This document shows positions 18,234-28,647 of a stretch of 64,000 nt of DNA, in pieces. The notes below the pieces were generated by a model. The model was given only the letters and a program-made list of their open reading frames with translations, searched no databases and was not told where the DNA came from. Made by a program: the position numbers and the translations under genes. How positions within the stretch are numbered: position 1 is the stretch's first letter; each line of letters opens with the position of its first letter. The DNA comes from Bacteroidota bacterium (lineage in GTDB: Bacteria; Bacteroidota; Bacteroidia; UKL13-3): assembly GCA_013298895.1 (NCBI GenBank), contig JAAFJM010000002.1, positions 217,314-281,313 on the forward strand. The letters are read 5' to 3'.

Positions 18234-18695
18234 TTATTTATTTTTTTGGTTTGTTCTTAATTTGTTTAACAAATCATTTAGCATGTCGGCTTCACCATCT
18301 GTTAATTGAATATTCGACTCGTTTAAAACAATTACTTCATCAAGTTCTAATAATACTTTTAGACCTTCCTGGGTAATGGTTATTTCCATTTGTCGTTTAT
18401 CGTTAGGACAAACTTTACGAATTGCTAACTTTTTATCTTCCAACTTATCAATTAAACGCGATGCATTTGATTGAATATCGAGCATTCTTTCTTGAATTAA
18501 TCCTATTGAAACAGGTGTACCATTTTGTCCTCTTAAAATACGCAATACATTGTATTGCTGTAAACTAAGCCCAAATGGTTTGAATAAACGTGTTTGCTCC
18601 AAGTTTAAAACACTAGCAGTATAAACAACATTTAAATAAGCACGTTGGCGCTTTGTTTTAAATTCTTTTTGTTTTAACTGTTCTTCGAGTGTCAT
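18234..18695 (-). CDS. MarR family transcriptional regulator
   Basis: 153 residues with a winged helix: helices around LQQYNVLRILRGQNGTPVS, recognition region IQERMLDIQSNASRLIDKL, wing KLAIRKVCPNDKRQMEITIT, and a C-terminal dimer helix. First gene of an operon with yceI. A 32-bp near-perfect palindrome ends 12 bases upstream of its start codon (toward the promoter), the expected place for an autoregulatory operator. Confidence 0.9.
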   Translation of the reverse strand: MTLEEQLKQKEFKTKRQRAYLNVVYTASVLNLEQTRLFKPFGLSLQQYNVLRILRGQNGTPVSIGLIQERMLDIQSNASRLIDKLEDKKLAIRKVCPNDKRQMEITITQEGLKVLLELDEVIVLNESNIQLTDGEADMLNDLLNKLRTNQKNK

Positions 18696-18707
18696 TATTA
18701 ATTCGAG

Positions 18708-18739
18708 TGCAAATTATATGTATATACATACAATTTGCA
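18708..18739 (-). promoter_or_regulatory. 32-bp palindrome, candidate MarR operator
   Basis: Inner TATGTATATACATA (18717-18730) and outer arms TGCAAATT / AATTTGCA share one centre; 15 of 16 base pairs match (only 18716/18731 fail). It sits 12-44 bases ahead of the marR ATG. A regulatory role is inferred from symmetry and position. Confidence 0.65.
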
Positions 18740-18787
18740 ACTTAATTATTTCTAAATATTTTAAACAGCTATAAATCAACAAAATAA

Positions 18788-21700
18788 TTATTGAATAGTG
18801 TACCTTAAACTAAAGCCTCCACTTGAAATTACGGTAGGATATTGATTAGAAGTAAGTGGATTGGTTTGTCGTCTATCGTAGAAAATTCTTAATTGAAGTT
18901 TTTCATTAATTTGGTATTCAATAGTAGGTCGTAAACTATAAATTGTTTGACCAGAAACAGGCTCATTCGACTCTCTATCCAAATTACGAATTTTAGTTAC
19001 ATTCTCCCTCATTGAAAAATCTAACCTAAAGTTTAAATCATTTTCCAAAACTAATTGACGACTTCGTCCAAAAGGAATTTTTAGTTTTTTAGCTCTGTAA
19101 CCAACACCAAACGAAAGCTCTTCACCTAGTTGTTCATTTAGTTGTCGTGAACCAAGTGCCAAGTTTAAAGTTCTATCTTTAATATACCTGAAAGATGTGG
19201 TTAAATTATTTGTTAAAGTAACCTCTATTCCTATTAATGGTGCAAAACGTTCAGCAATTGAAACATTTTTTATCACATATTGCGATTGAATATCAGTTTG
19301 ACCTGCAGCTGTATCGAGTGGTATAGTAGACGGACTTAAAAAATTATTTACTGTGTAAGTAGATGAATAACGATGACTTAATGCAATATTAGATGCCCAA
19401 TTTTTAACAAAACTTAATTTAGTTAATCCATTATAATTTACAGACCAATTAGGAATAGGAATTTTTGGAAATGCTGAAAGTTCAGCATTAGAAGCACTAG
19501 AACCACTGTAGGCAGATAAAAATGCAGGTATCAACACATCTTGACTATACCTACTGTATCCTACAATATAATCAAAACTGTCGCGTAATAAACCTTGTGT
19601 GCTTCCAAATTTTTCAATGGCTAATCGTTCGGATATTTCCTTCCTATTGTTTTCAAATTGTTTGAAAACTTGCGAAATGCCTTGAGCATTATCAACGCTA
19701 AAAGCAGTATTTATTGTACTAAATGTAGTACTAAACGAACCTGATTCTTGAAAACCAAAATCTTTAAAGCTGTTATCGGCATCATTGAATCTAAATATGG
19801 AAGTTGTATTCTTTTGAGTTGACCTATCAACGTTTAAAACAATTCTTAAATCTTCAATTGGATCAAGCGTTAAAGTACCTGAAATTTTTTCCTGTAAATT
19901 TTGAGCAAACTGATTGTTCATTCTTGAATCGTTAGCTAACCAACCATTTTTAGCTGCATCAAATCTATAATTAGGATCTTGATCACCTAAAATAAAGCCA
20001 TAACCTGGTGCTGATAAATCACTATTTTGACCGAAAAAGTCAGGGCGTGGCCTAAAACCCGGAAGCATAGTACCATCAGAAATAGTGTATGAACCATTCA
20101 AATTCTTCACACCCATTAATAATTTAAAGAATGTTTTTACAACAGGATTTAATTCTTTAGCTGGTTTTTCCTCTTTATCTACCTCCTCTTTGTCACCCTT
20201 TTTATTTTTATCATTACTATTTGCTGTAGCTTTGGGTTTAGGCTTACTAATAGGAGGAGGTGTATTAATATCACGTAAAAACTTAAGTTTATTGTACAAT
20301 ACAGTAAAATTAGCCCCAACATTAACTTGCTGTTGACGAGAATTTTGAATTGTATTACCTAAACTATCAGCTGCTGGCGGTGCTTGTCGCCATTGGTAAT
20401 TAACTGAATAACTATAATTTGATTGACTGATAAAGTCTAATAAAGGTAATTTGTTTATTGGCACATTATAACTAGCTCTCACATTTTGATCAAATTGAGT
20501 TAGGCGGCCACCTTTCCATAAATTATTAAAAATAGAATCTCGCTTAGCTTGTTGTGTTTCATCTATTCTTCCATTAGGTTCGTCAATACGAGCATCAGCA
20601 ATGGCATTATAATCAAATCTTATACTTTTTGTAAACTGCCAACCTAAATCGTAAGTTCTACGCATGGTGAACAGTTTATCGTAAAAGGCAGGTATAAAAA
20701 CACTTCCTCCTGTATTATCATTGGTTCTATTAATAGTTTCACCATAACGTCTATCAACTTGAATGCGGGCACCCCAATTAGATGGTAAAAAATTAAAATT
20801 AATGTCCTTTATTAATGCTAAATTTTTTGATTTTATCAACTTGCTGAAAGGTTCAAAAGGTTTATTGGTAAAAGTATAATTATAACCTACTATAGTTTGA
20901 TAGGTTTGTAATAAATAACTTTCATATTGCTGATTGCGTCTAAAGTTTTCACTAAATGAAAAGGTAGCAGTTAAATTTTCTAAATCCCAAGGATAGGCCT
21001 TTTTGCTTCCAATTCTATTTTTTCTAACATTGGTAAAATTAAATGCACGCTGTGAAGAATAATCATCCGTAGCTCGGGAAATATATGTTTTTCTATCCTC
21101 ATTGGTGGTTTGATCCAATTCTTTTTGGAGCTTGGTATCCATGTTTAAAGGATTGTACAATGGGCGAATGATGGTATTACCATAAGAAAAGAAAAACGGA
21201 ATAGATAAACCCGATTTGGCAGGAAAGAATTTTCCTAATTCAAAATTTGATGAAATATCATATTTGTAAGTATCATCCATCGCACGTTGTTGCAATTTCT
21301 TATCAACTCCACCCCATCCATTGGTAATGATGCTTCCTGTAAGTTGCACATTACCAAAGTCGGCTAATTTAGCTTGTAATCTTCCATTAGCAGCCCAACC
21401 TCCTCTAACATTAAATTCAGTCATGCGCAATTCATTAAACCACACTTCGCCACATACGGGTAATCCATTATCCGTTATACTTCCATTTTCTTTTTTAGGA
21501 TTACGAATACCTAGCATAAAAACACGAGCCTGACTAAAATCAGGCATACCCACTACAGTAATTTTTGCATTTCCTTTTTGAACAGAATAAGGTAAAGTGA
21601 ATGCCCAACTTGCATTATTTCTGGCAATTTTTGCATCTACCAAATCTTCCAAGGTAATCACCATTTCGTTACCCCAAACATTTGCTTTATCAGCAGTTCC

Positions 21701-24700
21701 CGGTGTAGATAAATTTAAAGGAATTTCATATTCGTAATAATTGTTTACCATATCGGTACCAAAACGAATAAAGGCACGTAAATCACCATTTTTTGACTGT
21801 GCACTTTCGGCATGCACAAACATGCGTAACTTAGCATATTGACGCATATCAACAGTTGCATTTTTAAAGGCAGCTCTGGCATCTCCATCTTTTAAATTAC
21901 ATACTAACAATGAAAGCGATTGTTCATTTAAAGGAACAGATTGAGGAGAACTAAAATCAACTTGCCTATCAATTCCTGGAGGTGTGGTATAAGCAATAGG
22001 ACTTCTATTCTGATTTTTTTCTACGTTAACAGTAGATACCACAAATTGGGTATTATCAGTTGGATCAACAGGTTTATGTTCGCCCCCTGTTTCCAAATTA
22101 CCCGCGTATTTTCTCCAATCAGCTCTAACTAATTGCAAGTATGCAAAACGCAATACTGTACTATCTTGAAAGCCACGCATAAACATTCGCATAAACCTTA
22201 CAGATTTAAAATCTGTAATATCACCTACTTGTTTTTGAAATTCACGAACTGGTATTTTTAATTGATACCAAGTTTCTTCTCTTTCATCAAGATTAGCAAA
22301 TTTAACTACGCTTCTTACACTATCGGTTACATAATTTTTTCCTATAACAAATTTATCTTTAGCTATATCAATTTTATATTGGAAATAAGCTTCTATGTCG
22401 TTTGTGGTAAAGTCCTTGTTTATATCTTCTACATCTGGTTGATTAGTGGCAGCAGTGGGATATGCGGTTTCTCTTCCTTGTCCAATTACTGGTGAGTTAC
22501 CTTGAGTTTGATTAAATTCTTTATACCTAGCCAATATACCCAATTGAGCACCATCGTAATCTCCACCTAAATAATAATGATAGTTATCGGCCGAGGGATC
22601 TTCAACAGCTTTATTGTAAGCAGTAGTGGTAGGACCAAATTTTTTGGCAACTTCTTTTATATAAACTGAATCAAAAAAAGTTCTTTCTGTTTCATCATCC
22701 AATCCATCTAATCCCACATCTTGCCTTAACCTTCTATTTGCATCAGCATCAAAAGCGTAATTAATTACAGGGTTTTTAGGAACTCTACCCCAAACAGTAT
22801 TATCGGTAGCGGCAGCAATAGCTTCTGCTCCAGCCTCTTTAGCTAGGCCGTTTTCAGCCGCTCTTCTATTATCTCTTAAAATATCTTCACTTACATTTCC
22901 TAGGTTAATATATAATTCCCCTTTATTGTTACTTAAAGGATTGTCTTCGTAAGGATTTTGCATCCAAATTTCTATGTAATCAATATTTGATTGCTCAAAA
23001 TCATTTTGATCAATTTTGCGCATGATACCTCCCCAATTACTTTGAGGATTATCAATTTGTCCGTTCGATAATAAATCTTTTACATTGTAATTGTAAGGCC
23101 CTCTTTCACTAGGATAAAATGACAAATCGAAGGTGGGTAAAGTATTAGGTAAACCTGCTTGAATCATTTTTCCTTTAAAAATATCAGTAACCAAAACCTG
23201 CCTAACATTATGATTAGAAATCGTAGCAGGATTATCCTTTATGTGTGTTGGCATAAATGGATCATTGGAATTATGAAAACTTGTAGCAATCATATACCAT
23301 GCTAACTTGGCTCTTTTACTTCCATTTTGTAAGGTGTTAAACAAATTTCCTTCGGGAAACATATCCGGTTGTCCTTGAGGAGTACTTGCTAAAAACCAAT
23401 TATTTTGAGTCTTTAAATCAAAAGGAATTTCTGCATTTTCAAAGTTATCAATGTAGCCAGTACCGCCATCACTTAAGGCACTATTGATACCCGGAATTAA
23501 TTGTGCATACTCTCCATTAAAAGCAATTGAAGAAGGTGCTTTAGTAGTAATAAAAGGAAGCCTATCAACCATCTTGGTTAAAAATCTTGAATCTCTTTTA
23601 TATGAACCATCTATTCCTATTACCATATTAGAAATAGGCTCCTCGCCTGCATTAACAATTCTTGTCAATGGCTTTTCATTCATATAAATAAAGGTTGAGC
23701 CCAATAAAAAGTCTTTATGAACTTTATAATCTAACCTTGTACCAACCAATGTACGTTGTTGAACATTAAACAAGCTATTTCCTTCACTAGATACTTTAAT
23801 AGCAGCTCCAGAATTAAGCAATGCAGTATTTACAATTTTTACTCTACCTAAACTATAATCTACCGTGTAATCTACATTTTCTGTTAATGGAGCACCATTT
23901 GCAGTAACCTTAACAGAACCAGGCTGTAGGTTAGTTGAACCTACCGAAATTTCATTATTTGATTGACCTTGGTAGGAGCCTCGTAAAAAGAATTTATCGA
24001 ACTGAGGCAATTGAATGGCAGCAAATTTAGTACTATCATACAAAGCAGAGAAACAGTAGTAATCGGCAAGTGCAGGATTGTTAACAAATTTATTTCTCAA
24101 AAACTTACCAAAAGGCTCCACGGAAGGTAAGATAATTCGGCCTGATTGAGAAAGAACAGTTACCCCTTCAACATAATCAAAAACTCCATCCTGAACGCGC
24201 TCTTGTTGCAAGTTCATTTTATCTAAATTAAATACATTTAGTAATGCCTGATCATTGATTAATGGTTCATTTTTAACTGGTAAATAATTCAAGTCGGCTC
24301 CAGAAGGATCATCAGCATAAACAATATTTAGCCTGAAATTAGTCGGTTGAATTCCAAAAGAACCTAATGAATAAATATTTTTCATCATTAACTTCCACAA
24401 TGGTAAATCTGGTCGTTGAGATGGACCTTTAATCATTTTCAAAAACAACACATTTGGAGTAACTGGATTAGGCGCTTTGTCAGAACTAAACTCCCCCACT
24501 TGAAACTCAACACCACCAATATTTCCAGAAAAGGCAACCATCAATACATCATCATTATTCAGAGCTTGATTTAACGATATAAATCCTAATCTTGAATTGA
24601 AAGTATATTCGTTTTGATTTAATAAACGCGCTTGACCAACCAACATGTATTGGCTTAGTGGCTTAAGTCCATTAACGGCTTCATCGGCATATATTTGGTT

Positions 24701-26056
24701 CAATACATTCTTTGATTCATTTAACCTTGCGGCTACATTAGGGTTGGTAATGGCACCCGTAGTGGTAGCCAGATTTCCTCTACCACGCAAGTAGCCCCAA
24801 ATTCCGTTAACTTGATTACCTAAGGATGTATCGGAACTATTAGTATTAACTGTCCAATATTTATTAACACGTTGACTTGCTTCACCCAAATCGGCCAAAC
24901 CTAAAACATCTCTGGTATTATCAAATGCATTTGTTCTGTTTGTTACCCATACCTCTACCCTAGTAATATTAACCCTACTATTAATTATTGGTAAATTGCT
25001 TACTGCATTATCAAAATTTTGATAAAAATATTGTGATAAGAAAAAGTGACGATTCATATCATAAGCACTTGACTGAACATCAAATTTTGTATTGGTAGCT
25101 CCACCTTGAAGTTCTGTTTCGGTACTTCGGCCACGCTGTTGAGACACTACAGCAGTAGCAGTTAACCTACCAAATTGCATGGTAGTTTTAACACCAAATA
25201 AACTTTGGCTTCCTTGAATCAAAGAAGAGTTTAGAGGTAAACTAACATTTCCTAATTCAATTTTTTTAATAATATCATCTTCTTTACCTGCATAGTCTAA
25301 CTTCATTTGATTTTCGAATTCAAATGTAGCTTCGGTATCATAGTTCATATTCACCTTAACTTTATCACCAACCGAACCAGCTACATTTAACTGAATCTTT
25401 TGTTGGAAATCAAATTGTGAGGTACTTTGCTGACGTAATGAAAAAGCAGGATTACGAACTTCGTTTCCTTTGTATGAGAATATTAATTCTGCATTTCCTC
25501 TTGGTCTAATATCAATAACTGAGCTTCCAAATATTTTATCAAATATTTTATTAGGAATCATGATGGGAGGTATTAAACTACTTCCTTTTGCAAAATTATT
25601 GGCTTGACTCCTTTGGTTAAAATACTGTTTATTGGCTCGTTTATTTTCGTTTTTTAAACGCTCTTTAATACTTTCACTTGCGGGCATTTTAGTATTAAAA
25701 CCGCCTACTTTAGACGAGAAATTGTATTTATTCTTTTCTTTATCTAATTCATAAACGGATTTAATATTAGGAGGATCATTTAAATCGAAAGGATTTTTAC
25801 TACCGTTAATTTCCCAAGGCTTTTTATCCTTAATTGGAAAAGGCATTTTAATTTTTTTGTTGGTGGTGTCCTTTTTATTAGTGCTATCAGGAGGAAGGAT
25901 ATTAAAATCCTTATTTTGGCGCATAGAACGAACACTCCCGGCAGAAACCAGACCAAAAGCCATACTACTTAAAATAGCAAAAAGGCTTATATGAGATAGA
26001 TGTATTTTAGGTATTTTACTTAACAATGTAGAGTTTATCCATCGGCTAATATTCAA
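18788..26056 (-). CDS. sprA: Type IX secretion system outer-membrane translocon SprA
   Basis: 2422 residues, matching the usual size of SprA (about 2400). A signal-like hydrophobic segment (ISLFAILSSMAFGLVSAGSV) near the N-terminus is followed by a very long, beta-rich chain. Family-like stretches include IDIRPRGNAELIFSYKGNEVRNP, YIEIWMQNPYED, GEVWFNELRMTEF and a barrel-closing FSLRYTIQ end. SprA forms the single-chain 36-strand channel through which T9SS cargo crosses the outer membrane, working with PorV and others. It begins 21 bases after ruvA in the same direction, a pairing I recall as common in Bacteroidota. No frameshift seen over 7.3 kb. Confidence 0.96.
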   Translation of the reverse strand: MNISRWINSTLLSKIPKIHLSHISLFAILSSMAFGLVSAGSVRSMRQNKDFNILPPDSTNKKDTTNKKIKMPFPIKDKKPWEINGSKNPFDLNDPPNIKSVYELDKEKNKYNFSSKVGGFNTKMPASESIKERLKNENKRANKQYFNQRSQANNFAKGSSLIPPIMIPNKIFDKIFGSSVIDIRPRGNAELIFSYKGNEVRNPAFSLRQQSTSQFDFQQKIQLNVAGSVGDKVKVNMNYDTEATFEFENQMKLDYAGKEDDIIKKIELGNVSLPLNSSLIQGSQSLFGVKTTMQFGRLTATAVVSQQRGRSTETELQGGATNTKFDVQSSAYDMNRHFFLSQYFYQNFDNAVSNLPIINSRVNITRVEVWVTNRTNAFDNTRDVLGLADLGEASQRVNKYWTVNTNSSDTSLGNQVNGIWGYLRGRGNLATTTGAITNPNVAARLNESKNVLNQIYADEAVNGLKPLSQYMLVGQARLLNQNEYTFNSRLGFISLNQALNNDDVLMVAFSGNIGGVEFQVGEFSSDKAPNPVTPNVLFLKMIKGPSQRPDLPLWKLMMKNIYSLGSFGIQPTNFRLNIVYADDPSGADLNYLPVKNEPLINDQALLNVFNLDKMNLQQERVQDGVFDYVEGVTVLSQSGRIILPSVEPFGKFLRNKFVNNPALADYYCFSALYDSTKFAAIQLPQFDKFFLRGSYQGQSNNEISVGSTNLQPGSVKVTANGAPLTENVDYTVDYSLGRVKIVNTALLNSGAAIKVSSEGNSLFNVQQRTLVGTRLDYKVHKDFLLGSTFIYMNEKPLTRIVNAGEEPISNMVIGIDGSYKRDSRFLTKMVDRLPFITTKAPSSIAFNGEYAQLIPGINSALSDGGTGYIDNFENAEIPFDLKTQNNWFLASTPQGQPDMFPEGNLFNTLQNGSKRAKLAWYMIATSFHNSNDPFMPTHIKDNPATISNHNVRQVLVTDIFKGKMIQAGLPNTLPTFDLSFYPSERGPYNYNVKDLLSNGQIDNPQSNWGGIMRKIDQNDFEQSNIDYIEIWMQNPYEDNPLSNNKGELYINLGNVSEDILRDNRRAAENGLAKEAGAEAIAAATDNTVWGRVPKNPVINYAFDADANRRLRQDVGLDGLDDETERTFFDSVYIKEVAKKFGPTTTAYNKAVEDPSADNYHYYLGGDYDGAQLGILARYKEFNQTQGNSPVIGQGRETAYPTAATNQPDVEDINKDFTTNDIEAYFQYKIDIAKDKFVIGKNYVTDSVRSVVKFANLDEREETWYQLKIPVREFQKQVGDITDFKSVRFMRMFMRGFQDSTVLRFAYLQLVRADWRKYAGNLETGGEHKPVDPTDNTQFVVSTVNVEKNQNRSPIAYTTPPGIDRQVDFSSPQSVPLNEQSLSLLVCNLKDGDARAAFKNATVDMRQYAKLRMFVHAESAQSKNGDLRAFIRFGTDMVNNYYEYEIPLNLSTPGTADKANVWGNEMVITLEDLVDAKIARNNASWAFTLPYSVQKGNAKITVVGMPDFSQARVFMLGIRNPKKENGSITDNGLPVCGEVWFNELRMTEFNVRGGWAANGRLQAKLADFGNVQLTGSIITNGWGGVDKKLQQRAMDDTYKYDISSNFELGKFFPAKSGLSIPFFFSYGNTIIRPLYNPLNMDTKLQKELDQTTNEDRKTYISRATDDYSSQRAFNFTNVRKNRIGSKKAYPWDLENLTATFSFSENFRRNQQYESYLLQTYQTIVGYNYTFTNKPFEPFSKLIKSKNLALIKDINFNFLPSNWGARIQVDRRYGETINRTNDNTGGSVFIPAFYDKLFTMRRTYDLGWQFTKSIRFDYNAIADARIDEPNGRIDETQQAKRDSIFNNLWKGGRLTQFDQNVRASYNVPINKLPLLDFISQSNYSYSVNYQWRQAPPAADSLGNTIQNSRQQQVNVGANFTVLYNKLKFLRDINTPPPISKPKPKATANSNDKNKKGDKEEVDKEEKPAKELNPVVKTFFKLLMGVKNLNGSYTISDGTMLPGFRPRPDFFGQNSDLSAPGYGFILGDQDPNYRFDAAKNGWLANDSRMNNQFAQNLQEKISGTLTLDPIEDLRIVLNVDRSTQKNTTSIFRFNDADNSFKDFGFQESGSFSTTFSTINTAFSVDNAQGISQVFKQFENNRKEISERLAIEKFGSTQGLLRDSFDYIVGYSRYSQDVLIPAFLSAYSGSSASNAELSAFPKIPIPNWSVNYNGLTKLSFVKNWASNIALSHRYSSTYTVNNFLSPSTIPLDTAAGQTDIQSQYVIKNVSIAERFAPLIGIEVTLTNNLTTSFRYIKDRTLNLALGSRQLNEQLGEELSFGVGYRAKKLKIPFGRSRQLVLENDLNFRLDFSMRENVTKIRNLDRESNEPVSGQTIYSLRPTIEYQINEKLQLRIFYDRRQTNPLTSNQYPTVISSGGFSLRYTIQ

Positions 26057-26077
26057 ACTTTTCTTTAAAATAAAAAA

Positions 26078-26665
26078 CTATAATTGTTTAAGTGATTGTT
26101 TTACTAACTGTTCTACTGTAAATTCAGGGTTTGATTGGCGAATTTTAACCAATACTTTTTCAGCATCATTTTTAACAAAACCTAGTGATATTAAGGCCGA
26201 TAGCGCTTGTTCTATCATGGTGTTTCTTACCCCACTTGTTGTATTTTGAGGTTCATTTAGATTAATCATTTTTAATTTATCTTGTAAATCAATAACTAAT
26301 CGTTGTGCTGTTTTTGGTCCAATGCCTTTGATTGATTTCAATAAAGTCCAATTCCCTGTTCCAATAGCATGTTTTATTTCGGAAGGTTTTAATGATGACA
26401 ATATCATTCGAGCGGTATTGGTTCCAACACCATTAACTGAAATCAACTGCAAAAACAACTGCTTTTCGTCCTCATCGGCAAAACCATATAAAATATGAGA
26501 GTCTTCCTTGATACTTAAATGTGTAAGAAGTTTTACTTCATTTAAAGCACTAATTTGCTCAAAAGTATTTAATGAAATTTGAATTCCATATCCTACTCCA
26601 TTGCAATCTACTACAATATATGCTGGCGTCTTTTCGCTAATTTTACCTTGAATGTGTGCTATCAC
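26078..26665 (-). CDS. ruvA: Holliday junction branch migration protein RuvA
   Basis: 195 residues. An N-terminal OB fold (MIAHIQGKISEKTPAYIVVDCNGVGYGIQIS) precedes two helix-hairpin-helix motifs (VNGVGTNTARMIL and IKGIGPKTAQRLVIDL) and a C-terminal domain that contacts RuvB (ALISLGFVKNDAEKVL). It recognises four-way junctions and loads the RuvB motor. The start codon is GTG. Followed by sprA 21 bases on; ruvB and ruvC are not in the window. Confidence 0.95.
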   Translation of the reverse strand: MIAHIQGKISEKTPAYIVVDCNGVGYGIQISLNTFEQISALNEVKLLTHLSIKEDSHILYGFADEDEKQLFLQLISVNGVGTNTARMILSSLKPSEIKHAIGTGNWTLLKSIKGIGPKTAQRLVIDLQDKLKMINLNEPQNTTSGVRNTMIEQALSALISLGFVKNDAEKVLVKIRQSNPEFTVEQLVKQSLKQL

Positions 26666-26737
26666 TATAATTCTTTTTCAAATAAGGGTGCTAAAATATA
26701 AAATGTTTTTAATTTTGCTTAGTAAATAAAATAATAT

Positions 26738-27052
26738 ATGTATCTAACAGTCAAACATTTTATTCTTTTTGTTTTTTTTATAGTTTGTTTTAAAATATCA
26801 AATGGTCAAAACCAAACGAAAAAAGTAAAAGAATATTATGAAAATGGAATATTAAAAACTAAAGGCAAGTTAAAAAATGACTTAAAAACTGGTATTTGGT
26901 TTTATTATTCTGATAATGGGGCACTGATTCAGAAAGAGTATTGGAAAAAAGGAAAATTAAATTTTACCATCAAAATTAACGAAAAACACAAGGCATATGA
27001 AATATTATACCCAGATGGTAAAGTTAAAAAATTAAGAACCTGTGGTTGTTAA
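26738..27052 (+). CDS. Small secreted MORN-variant repeat protein
   Basis: 104 residues with a signal peptide (FILFVFFIVCFKISNGQ). Three MORN_2-like units follow: KVKEYYENGILKTKGKLKND, KTGIWFYYSDNGALIQKEYW and YEILYPDGKVKK. Such YwqK-like repeats occur widely in Bacteroidota secreted proteins of unknown role. It ends CGC. Convergent with the phosphoesterase gene, 2 bases away. Confidence 0.7.
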   Translation: MYLTVKHFILFVFFIVCFKISNGQNQTKKVKEYYENGILKTKGKLKNDLKTGIWFYYSDNGALIQKEYWKKGKLNFTIKINEKHKAYEILYPDGKVKKLRTCGC

Positions 27053-27054
27053 TT

Positions 27055-27900
27055 TTATTTACTTATAATTTGATAAAAAAGTTCGTCAGGGTTAAGCATT
27101 GAACTATGTTCTTTTTCTTCTAATTCTTGCTCTTGTTTTTCTTGTTCTGTTTCTGGTTCTTTTACATAATGATGAAGTCGCCACATGCCCTCATTGTATT
27201 CTAAGGCTGTTAAATTTTCCACCCAATCGCCACTATTCAAATAAGTTACTGTTCCTAAATCTGTGGTTACAGTTTTTATACTTGGCTGATGTATGTGACC
27301 ACAAATTACATAATCATATTTTTTTTGAATTGCTAATTGAATAGTTGTTTCTTCAAAATCATCAATAAATTTAATAGCACTTTTTACACCTTGCTTTACT
27401 TTTTTTGAAAAAGAAAGTCTTCCTTTTCCTAATATTTTTTCAGAAATAAAATTAACTATGCTATTCAAAATAATTAACAAATCATAGCCTTTCCCTCCTA
27501 ATTTAGCTAACCATTTGCTATGTTTCATGCTAATATCAAATACATCACCATGAAAAAACCATGCACGCTTTCCATCCAAATCTAACACAAGTTTATTCAG
27601 CAATTGCATATTCCCTAAGTTAAAATCAGTAAATCTTCGCAGCATTTCATCATGATTGCCCGTTAAATAATAAACTTTAGTTCCGTTGGCAAGCATTTTA
27701 AAAATTCGTTGTACCACTTTGGTATGACTTTGGGGCCAATAGTGTTTACTAAATTGCCATATATCAATTATATCGCCATTAAGTACAAGTATTTCAGGGT
27801 CTATGGATTTGAGGTATTTATTAACTGCCTTAGCTTGACAACCATATGTTCCTAGGTGAATATCGGAAACAACAGCCAATTTTAATTTACGTTTACTCAT
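27055..27900 (-). CDS. UDP-2,3-diacylglucosamine diphosphatase-like metallophosphoesterase
   Basis: 281 residues. Calcineurin-like metal motifs in order: VSDIHLG, NGDIIDIWQF, TGNHDEMLRR, FFHGDVFD, CGHIHQP. The order and the NHDEMLRRF context match the LpxH/LpxH-like group that removes UMP from UDP-diacylglucosamine in lipid A synthesis. A Glu-rich tail (TEQEKQEQELEEKEH) is extra. LpxK of the same pathway is at 58.9 kb, not linked. The assignment to lipid A is by family. Confidence 0.82.
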   Translation of the reverse strand: MSKRKLKLAVVSDIHLGTYGCQAKAVNKYLKSIDPEILVLNGDIIDIWQFSKHYWPQSHTKVVQRIFKMLANGTKVYYLTGNHDEMLRRFTDFNLGNMQLLNKLVLDLDGKRAWFFHGDVFDISMKHSKWLAKLGGKGYDLLIILNSIVNFISEKILGKGRLSFSKKVKQGVKSAIKFIDDFEETTIQLAIQKKYDYVICGHIHQPSIKTVTTDLGTVTYLNSGDWVENLTALEYNEGMWRLHHYVKEPETEQEKQEQELEEKEHSSMLNPDELFYQIISK

Positions 27901-28026
27901 GTAAAAAAGTTTTACAAACTTCTGCTATTTTGCACACTCCTACATCACGTTAATGTTAAGTAATTAATTATTTAACATTATGGTTAAAACAATACCACAA
28001 ATGCCATTTAATAAATATATTTGGAC

Positions 28027-28410
28027 ATGATTTTTAAACATATAAAAACATATGCACCGGCTTATATTTGGGCTATAATTGTTACCTGTCTTTGTGGTAC
28101 TAATGGTAATAATTTACCACATTTTGAGTTCTCGAGTTTATTACGAATAGATAAAATAGCTCACCTATTTTTATTTGGTACCGAAACGTATTTAATAGCC
28201 ATTGCGACTAAAAAAAATAATGTTTCGAAAAGTAACTTTCAAATCATTTTCCCTGCATTTATAATTGGTGCTGTGTTTGGAGTAATTATTGAAATACTAC
28301 AAGCAACTGTTTTTCCTAATCGTTCGTTCGATTTTATGGACATGATAGCCAATACTATTGGCTGTTTATTAGCTTGGTTTATTTTGAATAGGAAGTTTAA
28401 ATTAAATTAA
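28027..28410 (+). CDS. VanZ-family membrane protein
   Basis: 127 residues from ATG 28027; the track starts at a TTG two codons earlier. Four hydrophobic segments, with the VanZ pattern (IDKIAHLFLFGTETYLI, then FGVIIEILQATVFPNRSFDFMDMIANTIG). Small VanZ-like proteins of this type are common in Bacteroidota, and their role is unknown; glycopeptide resistance should not be assumed. The 237 bp after it hold no gene or structure I can support. Confidence 0.82.
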   Translation: MIFKHIKTYAPAYIWAIIVTCLCGTNGNNLPHFEFSSLLRIDKIAHLFLFGTETYLIAIATKKNNVSKSNFQIIFPAFIIGAVFGVIIEILQATVFPNRSFDFMDMIANTIGCLLAWFILNRKFKLN

Positions 28411-28647
28411 TCATTGACTTTGTAGCTATTAGAATAACCATTAAAAGTTGTTGTATTTATTTAAAGAAATTCACATAATTAACGTTGATATCAGTATTAC
28501 AAATATTTATTTTTATGTTACCCAAAAAAACAACTTATTTCTTAACTAAAAGTTATTTCTCCAAAAAGAAAGATTGTAGTAAGAAATTTTTATCGCTATC
28601 AAATTTTTAATAACTTTGGCTTTATCCATACAGTTTCATTACACTCG

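Noticed and set aside
28027-28410. Glycopeptide resistance gene vanZ
   Set aside because: Only the family-level VanZ fold is present; small VanZ-like proteins are general in Bacteroidota and not resistance determinants by themselves.
28411-28647. Possible small RNA or gene after the VanZ-like gene
   Set aside because: AT-rich with short repeated words (ACTTATTT/AGTTATTT), but no open frame, stable hairpin or terminator that stands out.
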